DNA from: CAZQYC01 sp964597495
GTDB taxonomy: Bacteria > Pseudomonadota > Gammaproteobacteria > Steroidobacterales > Steroidobacteraceae
Direction of reading: 5' to 3'
NCBI GenBank assembly: GCA_964597495.1
Contig: CAZQYC010000073.1
Coordinates: forward strand, 1 to 19,796
Length of the DNA: 19,796 nt
Made by a program: the position numbers and the translations under genes. How positions within the stretch are numbered: position 1 is the first letter of the stretch; the number at the start of each line of letters is the position of its first letter. Shown here piece by piece: positions 13,177 to 19,796 of the stretch. Below the pieces are notes generated by a model. That model saw only the letters and a program-made list of their open reading frames with translations. It ran no database searches and was not told where the DNA came from.

Positions 13177-16100
13177 ATGGCGCCGCGTTTTTTCATCGAT
13201 CGCCCGGTCTTCGCGTGGGTCATCGCGCTGGGCATTCTCCTGTCCGGCATCATCGCTCTGCGCACGCTGCCGATCGAGCGGTATCCGTCGATCGCTCCGC
13301 CGAGCTTGCAAATCTCCGTGGCGTATCCCGGCGCGGACGCGGCGGTTCTTGAAACCAACGTCACGCAAGTAATCGAGCAGGAGCTGAACGGCGTCGACGG
13401 GTTTCTCTACATGTCCTCGTCGAGCCAATCGAACGGCACCGCTCAGATTTCGCTGACGTTCGCTCCCGGCACCGACATCGATATCGCGCAAATGAACGTG
13501 CAAAATCGCCTGCGGGGCGTCGAGGCGAGATTGCCCGAAGAAGTTCGGCGGCAAGGCATTCAAGTCGTCAAGGCATCGACCGGCTTCCTGTTGATCATCG
13601 TGCTGACCTCGAAGAACGGGAATACCGACACCTTGGAGCTCGGAAATTTCGCGGTGACGCGAGTCGTGGATGAACTACGCCGCGTTCAAGGCGTCGGCGA
13701 CGTGCGGGCGCTTTCCTCTCAGTACGCCATGCGAGTCTGGCTCGATCCGGAAAAACTCTCGGTCTATAAGTTATCGGCGTCCGACGCCTTGACGGCCGTT
13801 CGCGAACAGAACAGCCAGTCGACGGGCGGTTCGCTCGGCGATCGGCCGCTCGCCAAGGGCACTGAGCTCAATGCAACGATCGTCTCCGAGGGGCGTTTTA
13901 CGACGCCGGAGCAATTCGCATCGATTGTCTTGCGCGCGAATTCCGACGGGTCGGTGGTGCGCTTGGGGGACGTGGCGCGCGTCGAATTGGGCGCGCAAGA
14001 CTATTCGAGAACGTTGGAGTTCAACGGCCGGCCCGCTGCCGGCATGGCGATTCAATTGGCGCCCGGCGCAAACGCGTTGGCGACAGGCGATGGCGTGAAG
14101 AAACGCTTGGCGGAACTCGAGCAAGGGTTTCCCGAGGATATCGGTTGGGCGATTCCCTACGACTCGACGCCGTTCATCAGTCTTTCGATTCACGAGGTGA
14201 TCAAGACGTTGATCGAAGCGATGTTGTTGGTGTTCATCGTGATGTTCCTGTTCTTGCAGAACTGGCGCGCCACCCTAGTGCCGGCGATTGTCGTGCCGAT
14301 TTCGCTCGCCGGTGCATGCCTTGGGCTCTGGGCGTTTAACTATTCCATCAATGTGTTGACGTTGTTCGGCATGGTGCTCGCCATCGGCATCTTGGTCGAC
14401 GACGCGATCGTCGTGGTCGAGAATGTCGAACGCATTATGCGAACCGAAGGCTTGCCGCCTTACGAAGCGACGGTCAAGGCGATGATGCAAATTACGCCCG
14501 CGATCATCGGCATCACGCTTGCGTTGGTTGCCGTCTTCGTGCCGATGGCGTTCTTTCCAGGATCGACCGGCGGAATCTATCGTCAGTTTGCGATGACCCT
14601 GACCTTGTCGATTGCATTTTCGGCATTGCTCGCGCTGACGTTGACGCCCGCCCTGTGCGCGAGCTTTCTGAAACCCCATGCGAAGAGCGATGCTGTGCCT
14701 GCGCGCAGCGGGCGTTTCCCGCGCCGCTTTCTCGCGCGATTCAACGACTGGACTTTGCGGACCACTGATAGTTATCAGGCGCGCGTGGGGCAAATACTGG
14801 CTCGTCCGCTGCGGTTTCTCGCGCTCTTTGTCGTGCTGGTCGGCATCGCGGTGTTTTATTTCTTCCGGTTACCCGGGAGTTTCGTGCCGACGGAAGACCA
14901 AGGCTATTTGATTACCGTGGTGTCGGCGCCGCCTGGCGCTACCGGCGAACGCACCGATGAGGCGATCGATCAAGTGAAGGCGTTTTACCACGAGCAACCG
15001 CAGATCTATCGTTACGTTTTTTTGCGCGGCTTTAGTTTCTTCGGGCAAGGACAATCGAACGCCATGTCGTTCGTCTCGTTGAAACCCTGGGATGAACGCC
15101 CCGGCGTCGAGAACAGCGCCGGCACGCTTGTCGGCAAGGCGAATAAAACGTATGCCGGGATCCGGCAGGCGTTGGTCTTCGCGTTGAATCCTCCGTCGAT
15201 TCCGGAATTGGGTGTGGCCGGCGGGTTTACGCTCAAGCTGCAAGACCGCGCCGGCCTTGGAAGCGCTGCCTTGCTCGACGCACGTAATAAGTTGCTCGAC
15301 GTGGCTCGCAAGAGTCCCCTTCTCGTGGGCGTTCGCCCCGAATCGCAGGACGACGCTCCGCAATTGCGCATCGCCATCGATCGCATCAAAGCACGCGCGC
15401 TTGGCCTGAAAATCGCCGACGTAAATTCGACGCTCGCGATTTCGTTTGGTAGTGCCTATGCCAACGACTTTAGCCGCGACGGAAAAATTCTTCGCGTCGT
15501 ATTGCAAGCCGATGCGGCGCATCGCATGACGCCGCAGCATCTCTTGAATCTCACCGTGCGCAACGAACGTGGAGAAATGGTTCCGTTCGGCGCCTTCACC
15601 GCCGTGGAATGGACGGCCGGTGCGCCGCAACGGGATCGATACAACGGGTATCCAGCCACCACCGTTTCCGGATCGCCTGCGCCAGGAAGATCGACGGGTG
15701 AGGCGATGGCCGAAATGGAGCGTCTCGTCAAAACGCTGCCGGACGGTTTCGGCGCGGAGTGGACCGGGATTTCTTACGAAGAAAAGCAATCTGCGGGTCA
15801 AATCGGCGCGTTGCTTGGTCTTTCCTTGGTCGTCGTCTATCTCCTGCTTGCCGCATTGTATGAAAGTTGGTCGGTGCCGATTTCGGTTCTCCTGGTCGTG
15901 CCGCTTGGCGTTCTCGGCGCCGTTTTGTTTTCGATGAGCCGCGGGTTGTCGGCGGACGTGTACTTCAACGTCGGGCTGGTGGCGATTATCGGCTTGGCGG
16001 CAAAAAACGCGATTCTCATCGTCGAGTTTGCGATCGAGCAGGAAGCGGCGGGCCAGAGCTTATTCGATGCAACCATGGCTGCCGTTAAGTTGCGCTTGCG

Positions 16101-16344
16101 CCCCGTCGTCATGACGTCGCTGTCGTTTATCTTAGGGATGCTACCGCTCGTCACTTCAACCGGTGCCGGCGCCGCCAGTCGCATTGCGGTAGGTACCGGC
16201 GTCATGGGAGGAATGATTGCCGCTACCCTGCTCGGCGTGTTTTTCATTCCTCTCTTTTATGTTTCCGTGCGCCGTTGGGTGGCGCGGCGCCGGCCGCCGG
16301 CGCCCGGCGAAGTGAAGCACTCGATGGAGGCTGTGAAGCCTTAA
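13177..16344 (+). CDS. RND multidrug efflux inner-membrane pump (HAE-1, AcrB/MexB type)
   Basis: This is a 1055-residue, 12-TM inner-membrane pump of the usual length for the hydrophobe/amphiphile efflux family. The N-terminus reads MAPRFFIDRPVFAWV, typical of AcrB homologues. The proton-relay residues are present: D408 and D409 in TM4 (VDDAIVVVENVER) and K943 in TM10 (GLAAKNAILIVEFA), corresponding to AcrB D407, D408 and K940. Large periplasmic loops with porter and docking regions lie between TM1-TM2 and TM7-TM8. Substrates cannot be predicted, but the family exports detergents, dyes, bile salts and antibiotics by proton antiport. The ATG is 6 bp after the adaptor stop with no clear ribosome-binding site, so translational coupling with the adaptor is likely. 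There is no adjacent regulator gene. Confidence 0.95.
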   Translation: MAPRFFIDRPVFAWVIALGILLSGIIALRTLPIERYPSIAPPSLQISVAYPGADAAVLETNVTQVIEQELNGVDGFLYMSSSSQSNGTAQISLTFAPGTDIDIAQMNVQNRLRGVEARLPEEVRRQGIQVVKASTGFLLIIVLTSKNGNTDTLELGNFAVTRVVDELRRVQGVGDVRALSSQYAMRVWLDPEKLSVYKLSASDALTAVREQNSQSTGGSLGDRPLAKGTELNATIVSEGRFTTPEQFASIVLRANSDGSVVRLGDVARVELGAQDYSRTLEFNGRPAAGMAIQLAPGANALATGDGVKKRLAELEQGFPEDIGWAIPYDSTPFISLSIHEVIKTLIEAMLLVFIVMFLFLQNWRATLVPAIVVPISLAGACLGLWAFNYSINVLTLFGMVLAIGILVDDAIVVVENVERIMRTEGLPPYEATVKAMMQITPAIIGITLALVAVFVPMAFFPGSTGGIYRQFAMTLTLSIAFSALLALTLTPALCASFLKPHAKSDAVPARSGRFPRRFLARFNDWTLRTTDSYQARVGQILARPLRFLALFVVLVGIAVFYFFRLPGSFVPTEDQGYLITVVSAPPGATGERTDEAIDQVKAFYHEQPQIYRYVFLRGFSFFGQGQSNAMSFVSLKPWDERPGVENSAGTLVGKANKTYAGIRQALVFALNPPSIPELGVAGGFTLKLQDRAGLGSAALLDARNKLLDVARKSPLLVGVRPESQDDAPQLRIAIDRIKARALGLKIADVNSTLAISFGSAYANDFSRDGKILRVVLQADAAHRMTPQHLLNLTVRNERGEMVPFGAFTAVEWTAGAPQRDRYNGYPATTVSGSPAPGRSTGEAMAEMERLVKTLPDGFGAEWTGISYEEKQSAGQIGALLGLSLVVVYLLLAALYESWSVPISVLLVVPLGVLGAVLFSMSRGLSADVYFNVGLVAIIGLAAKNAILIVEFAIEQEAAGQSLFDATMAAVKLRLRPVVMTSLSFILGMLPLVTSTGAGAASRIAVGTGVMGGMIAATLLGVFFIPLFYVSVRRWVARRRPPAPGEVKHSMEAVKP

Positions 16345-16417
16345 GTGAGGAAGAAAAAATTAGAGTTAAGGAGAACGCAGTGTGCGCTGGAATAATGCAA
16401 TGAGGATAGATTTAGAG

Positions 16418-16453
16418 CCCTCACCCCAGCCCTCTCCCGCAACCGGGTGAGGG
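16418..16453. repeat. CCCTC-type intergenic repeat / bidirectional stem
   Basis: CCCTCACCC (16418-16426) and GGGTGAGGG (16445-16453) are perfect 9-bp arms around an 18-nt loop, AGCCCTCTCCCGCAACC-like. The element sits between the convergent 3' ends of the RND pump and the hemerythrin-like gene. It shares its sequence plan with the element at 5887-5916, where it is also between convergent genes, so a shared repeat family with terminator-like placement is supported. Confidence 0.65.
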
Positions 16454-16466
16454 CGGCGGCAGCGAT

Positions 16467-17051
16467 CTAAATCAGCTCGACTTGCTCGCCTATTCCTAAA
16501 GAACGGCCGCGATGCTGACGCGCATTGCTTGCGCCGTTGAGTAATTCGTTTTTGCGCGCTTGCAACTGCGTGCCGAGGGCTTGCAGGTCCATGTCGGATT
16601 TACGCGCTTCGGCAAACATTCCGTCGGGCTGTTCCTCTTCTTTCACATGATGCTTGATCATTTCCGACAACACGTTCATTTTGGAATCGTAGTACTCGTC
16701 GTCGGGACCTGATGCTTCGATTTCGGCAATGAGCTTCTTCGCGGTGTCATGCTCGATTTCCGCTTCGTGATGCAGGCTCTTGTCGCCGGTTGCATCGAGA
16801 AACGCTGGGTAGAAAAGTTCCTCTTCGATCCGCGTATGCGTTTTTAAGGCTGTGCAAATCTTGCGGGCAAGTTCCGACTTCTTGTCTTCCGAGCGCGCCT
16901 TCTCGTATTGCGCGAACCAGCTTTCCACCTCGCGATGGTCCGCCTTCAAGAGAGCGATCGCATCGGACTTCGATGCCGTTCCGCGTTTTGCGGTGGGCTG
17001 CGTCTTGCGGGGGTTTCCAGAAACTGAGGTTCGAGTCTTTGCGTTAGGCAT
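16467..17051 (-). CDS. Hemerythrin-like (HHE) cation-binding protein
   Basis: This 194-residue soluble protein has a hemerythrin HHE domain from about residue 28 to 150. The expected di-iron ligands are visible: H39 (ADHREV), H72 and E76 (THTRIEEELF), H101 (IEHD) with nearby H94/H95, and H134/H135 with E139 (IKHHVKEEE). The N-terminal 28 residues are basic and disordered (Lys/Thr/Arg-rich), and the C-terminal tail after about 155 is also polar. Bacterial members bind oxygen, NO or iron and often respond to oxidative or nitrosative stress; the specific role is not determined. The start ATG at 17051 has a weak ribosome-binding site. It is a lone gene on the minus strand, convergent with the RND pump. 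Confidence 0.88.
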   Translation of the reverse strand: MPNAKTRTSVSGNPRKTQPTAKRGTASKSDAIALLKADHREVESWFAQYEKARSEDKKSELARKICTALKTHTRIEEELFYPAFLDATGDKSLHHEAEIEHDTAKKLIAEIEASGPDDEYYDSKMNVLSEMIKHHVKEEEQPDGMFAEARKSDMDLQALGTQLQARKNELLNGASNARQHRGRSLGIGEQVELI

Positions 17052-17192
17052 GGGAAATTCTCGATGAAAAGCGCCGATGGGAAGTGCGCGAAAAGAAGTG
17101 TACGTCGACCAGAAAAAGGCGTTGTCCGCCGCGATCCGTTATTGCTGTAGGACGGTGCCGAAGGCCGTCGCCACCGAAGCAACGTTCTGTTT

Positions 17193-18227
17193 TTATCTTT
17201 TTATAAGAAAGGGGTCGGTTCTAGCCAGCGGTGCGTTACCGTTTACGGCAAATAGCCCCTGAACGGCAAGCGGTAACATACAAAGAATAGTGCCGATTTG
17301 TGCGCGCACTTCGACAAAGTTCGTCAGCAATAGGTGAGGCACCAGCATGCACAAGCCGAATAGCCAGAATCGCTTCATCAGTTCCGAGGCCGACTGCCAT
17401 CCGAACAGACTCAGCACCAGCAACAATCCGTGTGCGAGAAGCGGCGGATAGGTAATGCCGTGCGATTTCGCCACGTCGAAATTCCGTTGCAGCTGTGTTA
17501 CTAGGTCGATCGGCTCTTGGCCGCCTGGCAAAAGAAAGAGCAAAACGCCAAGCGTCAACGCGCCGACGGCGCCGATGGCGGCGGTAGTGAATGTGGGTCG
17601 AATCCAATTGTCCCAGCGCACGGCGGCGAACCACACCATACCTGCGGCCAGGATGGAATCCAATTTAATGACGATGGCAAGCACATAAAAGCAGCCGAAT
17701 GCCAGCAATCGATTTTTCGCTGCCGCCCAGATCATTGCCGGCCACAGAATCAGCATAGGGCGGTCCCATGGATGAAAGTGGTGATCGAGCATGGTAAGCG
17801 GCAGCAACGTGCAGAATAGCAGCACGCCGGTGAGCGCGAACGTGGAGGAGAAGCTCGACTTCAGAAGATAGTAGATCAGCACGAGCGCGACGAAGGTGCA
17901 GATCAGGTCGATGATGCGGTAGATGGAATCGGCAGGTTTGCCCAATTGCTTGCTGAGCATATCGGCGAACAGCACGACTGCGACACGGATATTCAAATTG
18001 TTTGCGCCGAGATCGTTCCAGTGTTTCCCTTCCGGCGGCGCATTGTGCAGGATCGCCTCATGCATTTGCTTGCGTCTCCCGTCATTCTCGCTCGAATAGA
18101 CGGTCAGGTCGCCGATGATCTTGATGAGGGTGATTGCGCACATTGCGCAGATGAGCGAAATGGCGAGAAATTCGCCGAGACTTCGATAAGCGCGCGGGAT
18201 TGGCGGAAGGAGAGCGGGGACTGACAA
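17193..18227 (-). CDS. Polytopic inner-membrane protein, possibly GT-C-like
   Basis: This 344-residue protein has about eight or nine predicted membrane segments, the first at about 17-40. The start is TTG at 18225-18227; no in-frame ATG lies upstream, and the first internal Met (about residue 28) would cut into TM1. A soluble loop follows TM1 (about 41-80), and a motif DHHFHPWDRP lies between TM segments near residues 147-156. Acidic/His loop motifs in a multi-TM frame recall GT-C glycosyltransferases or O-antigen-type membrane enzymes, but this is a resemblance, not an identification. It lies downstream of the oxygenase gene on the same strand with 102 bp between, so they may be co-transcribed. 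Confidence 0.7.
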   Translation of the reverse strand: MSVPALLPPIPRAYRSLGEFLAISLICAMCAITLIKIIGDLTVYSSENDGRRKQMHEAILHNAPPEGKHWNDLGANNLNIRVAVVLFADMLSKQLGKPADSIYRIIDLICTFVALVLIYYLLKSSFSSTFALTGVLLFCTLLPLTMLDHHFHPWDRPMLILWPAMIWAAAKNRLLAFGCFYVLAIVIKLDSILAAGMVWFAAVRWDNWIRPTFTTAAIGAVGALTLGVLLFLLPGGQEPIDLVTQLQRNFDVAKSHGITYPPLLAHGLLLVLSLFGWQSASELMKRFWLFGLCMLVPHLLLTNFVEVRAQIGTILCMLPLAVQGLFAVNGNAPLARTDPFLIKR

Positions 18228-18329
18228 TGTCGATTCCGGAAAAACGTTTTATCTGCGAACTTGAAGCTTAGCAATCGTCTTTCCGTGTGACTAATCCGTT
18301 GCTACATAACAAGAACCGTAGACGAACGT

Positions 18330-19373
18330 TCAATGACTACGTTTACGTTGACGGTGGGTTGGAGAGTCGGACGGAGCGTTGGAATCGCTTGACGGAGCTC
18401 TCAATGAAAGAAAGGCGCACAACAGCAAGTGAATCTTTAACCATAAAACACCTGGTCGCGATCGAAGCCCTAGCCGTGCGCGGCGCAGGATCGCAGTCAG
18501 TATTCCGCCGCGGAGTAACCAGCGCTTCCGCCTTGTTTCATTTGCCATTCGTTCAGTACCGATTTTCGGAAGAACGCGAGGCGCGGATTTCGACCTGAGC
18601 TGCGGCGGTCCGATGAATGCGATGATGTAAGCCAGCCGATCACGGTCCGATCGATTGGGCAGCGCCGCGTGCAGTGTGCTTCCGTCGTGCAGAATGCAAG
18701 TACCTGCCGATGCGGGCTGCGTATCGGCCAATGTTGCATCGAAGGTGCCGGCTTGGCATTCCATCGCATGCATGCGGGGATCGTCGTTCAGCTTATGGTG
18801 CGGTAACACGGGTCCGCGATGCGAGCCCGGAAGGTAGCGCATGCAACCGCTTTCCACGGGCGTATTTTGCAGCGGCATCCAAAAACTGATTTGCCGGTAA
18901 CGAAAAAGAAAATGGGAGTGATGCGCGTCGTCTTGATGCCAGGGCGTGGCCGTGCGGCTGTGCGCCGGTTTCAAGATGCTGTGATCGAAACTGAATTGCG
19001 CATACGGGCCGAGTAATTGGCGTGCAGCAGCGGTGACTCGAGCGAAATAGTCAGTGCGGCGCAGGGCGGGAAGAAAATGCGAAGGGTTCAAGATCTGCGG
19101 TTGCAGCATCGCGTCGGCGTCTCCATCTGGTCCCAGCATGTCGAATTGCCTGCCTTCGTCGTGACCTGTCTTTTCGCGAAACAGCGCCATTAGCATCTGT
19201 CTGATCCGAGTCAATTCCGGTTCCGTGCAGAAGTCACGAAGCGGCAAATAGCCTTCCTCGGCAAAGCGCTTTACTTCCAAAGCCGAGAGCACCTCGTCGT
19301 TATGCGTTTGCACAGTCCTTGATCGCATCACCGAGCGCGTCGTCGAGACAGGGGATGTGATGATTTGCGGCAC
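18330..19373 (-). CDS. Phytanoyl-CoA dioxygenase (PhyH) family Fe(II)/2-oxoglutarate oxygenase
   Basis: From the GTG at 19373 this is 347 residues; the ATG at 19328 (residue 16) is an alternative start, and neither has a good ribosome-binding site. The PhyH domain spans about residues 30-255. The iron-binding HxD is H146-D148 (PWHQDD), and the distal His is H235 in DGSTLHAALPN. The 2-oxoglutarate-binding Arg is probably R246. The enzyme should hydroxylate a small molecule or lipid using Fe(II), O2 and 2-oxoglutarate; the substrate is unknown. After the domain is an atypical tail: a basic segment (about 270-300), a short hydrophobic stretch (WLKIHLLLCAFLSL) and a polar end. It diverges from the partial gene at 19502. 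Confidence 0.85.
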   Translation of the reverse strand: MPQIITSPVSTTRSVMRSRTVQTHNDEVLSALEVKRFAEEGYLPLRDFCTEPELTRIRQMLMALFREKTGHDEGRQFDMLGPDGDADAMLQPQILNPSHFLPALRRTDYFARVTAAARQLLGPYAQFSFDHSILKPAHSRTATPWHQDDAHHSHFLFRYRQISFWMPLQNTPVESGCMRYLPGSHRGPVLPHHKLNDDPRMHAMECQAGTFDATLADTQPASAGTCILHDGSTLHAALPNRSDRDRLAYIIAFIGPPQLRSKSAPRVLPKIGTERMANETRRKRWLLRGGILTAILRRARLGLRSRPGVLWLKIHLLLCAFLSLRAPSSDSNAPSDSPTHRQRKRSH

Positions 19374-19501
19374 GTCGAATAGGCAGTGATTTTTACATGG
19401 TCAAACTACGGGTTTGGCGGCCGCTTGTCGGTACGGTGGCGAACAGACCTCCGCTCGTCCGTCGGCGACGATCTTGTGACACGAATCGATTCGGGTTTTC
19501 C

Positions 19502-19796
19502 ATGCGCGATCCACTTGTCCAGTTGTCCGCTGCCAGCTACGGCGATTTCGGTCGAAGTGCGCTGTTGGGAACCCACGATTTGAACGATCACGAGTTATTC
19601 GGCGACCAAGCGCTGGAAGAGTTGCTGGATCGATTTCCGCGACAGCATTTGTATGCGTTGTCGATGGGTCATGACCTAACGCGACCCGAGGAAAATCGCT
19701 TGGCGGTGCATGACGGGGTCAGCGGCGCGGAATTGCTGCGTGCCGTCAGAAACGGCCGACTCTGGCTCAATGTCACTCGCGTCGATCGAGTCGATT
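19502..19796 (+). CDS. Unidentified gene, 5' fragment (runs off the window)
   Basis: An ATG at 19502 opens a frame that stays open for 98 codons to the window edge, so the product is truncated at its C-terminus. Codons read as genuine coding sequence, with a soluble N-terminal part containing HDLNDHELFGD, LLDRFPRQHLYALSMG and NGRLWLNVTRVD. I recall similar N-termini in cupin-like proteins found near PhyH-type oxygenases, but no cupin motif is visible within this fragment, so the family is left open. It diverges from the PhyH gene with a 128-bp spacer, which must hold both promoters; I see no obvious hexamers there. No ribosome-binding site is evident before the ATG. Confidence 0.65.
   Translation, partial: MRDPLVQLSAASYGDFGRSALLGTHDLNDHELFGDQALEELLDRFPRQHLYALSMGHDLTRPEENRLAVHDGVSGAELLRAVRNGRLWLNVTRVDRVD

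Noticed and set aside
12838..13563. 241-aa minus-strand ORF across the adaptor/pump junction
   Set aside because: Antisense to two strongly supported RND genes; composition is low-quality and Arg/Asp/His-rich.
14869..15801. 310-aa minus-strand ORF inside the RND pump
   Set aside because: Long only because of high GC on the opposite strand of a real gene; no recognisable motif.
18287..18598. 103-aa plus-strand ORF antisense to the oxygenase tail
   Set aside because: No ribosome-binding site or family; more likely a shadow, although the oxygenase tail itself is atypical.
18497..18769. Alternative minus-strand frame as the true C-terminus of the PhyH protein after a frameshift
   Set aside because: The main frame reads plausibly past the PhyH core (ETRRKRWLLRGGIL), while the alternative frame shows no better motif.

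Overview
The window looks like a chromosomal stretch from a free-living gammaproteobacterium of moderately high GC, possibly near the Steroidobacter/Nevskia/Xanthomonas branches. This placement is inferred from protein style and from the CCCTC-type intergenic repeats; no rRNA or other marker gene is present to confirm it. There is no tRNA, CRISPR array, transposase, phage gene or replication origin. Gene orientation switches often, so the window is a series of short transcription units.

Layout. (1) 1-1653, minus strand: a 67-aa hypothetical protein and an MFS transporter of the spinster-like type, whose promoter region carries a 9-bp direct repeat. (2) 1899-2741, plus: a four-helix membrane protein whose second half resembles the TRADD-N-associated two-transmembrane domain, known mostly from bacterial conflict systems. 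(3) 2891-3036: a hairpin-rich, inverted-repeat-bounded repeat element. (4) 3065-4559, plus: a DUF2799-type lipoprotein and a membrane-anchored NodB-type polysaccharide deacetylase, which point to cell-envelope functions. (5) 4770-5846, plus: a class III nucleotide cyclase fused to a PilZ domain. It faces a 966-residue hybrid histidine kinase with PAS, GAF and REC domains (5928-8828, minus), with an intergenic repeat between their 3' ends. (6) 8930-9481, plus: two small ORFs, one a likely small membrane protein. (7) 9606-11160: an exported protein of unknown family overlapping a secreted protein that carries the full zinc-site signature of M15/VanY peptidases, followed by a convergent small lipoprotein. 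(8) 11326-11524: a frameshifted, internally deleted cysteine-rich (zinc-ribbon-like) pseudogene, then about 380 bp without a credible gene. (9) 11902-16344, plus: an RND multidrug-efflux adaptor and inner-membrane pump, with no outer-membrane factor or local regulator. (10) 16467-19373, minus: a hemerythrin-like protein, a polytopic membrane protein with a TTG start, and a phytanoyl-CoA-dioxygenase-family oxygenase. (11) 19502 to the end, plus: the 5' part of an unidentified gene divergent from the oxygenase.

Functional links. The strongest theme is signalling. The cyclase-PilZ fusion would let c-di-GMP control cAMP synthesis, and it sits beside a multi-sensor hybrid kinase. A second theme is envelope maintenance and stress: deacetylase, M15-type peptidase, lipoproteins, RND efflux and hemerythrin. 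I see no complete, clearly new multi-gene system. The best candidates for follow-up are the cyclase-PilZ fusion with its kinase neighbour, the solitary TRADD-N-associated-type membrane protein, and the cryptic M15 peptidase with its overlapping partner.
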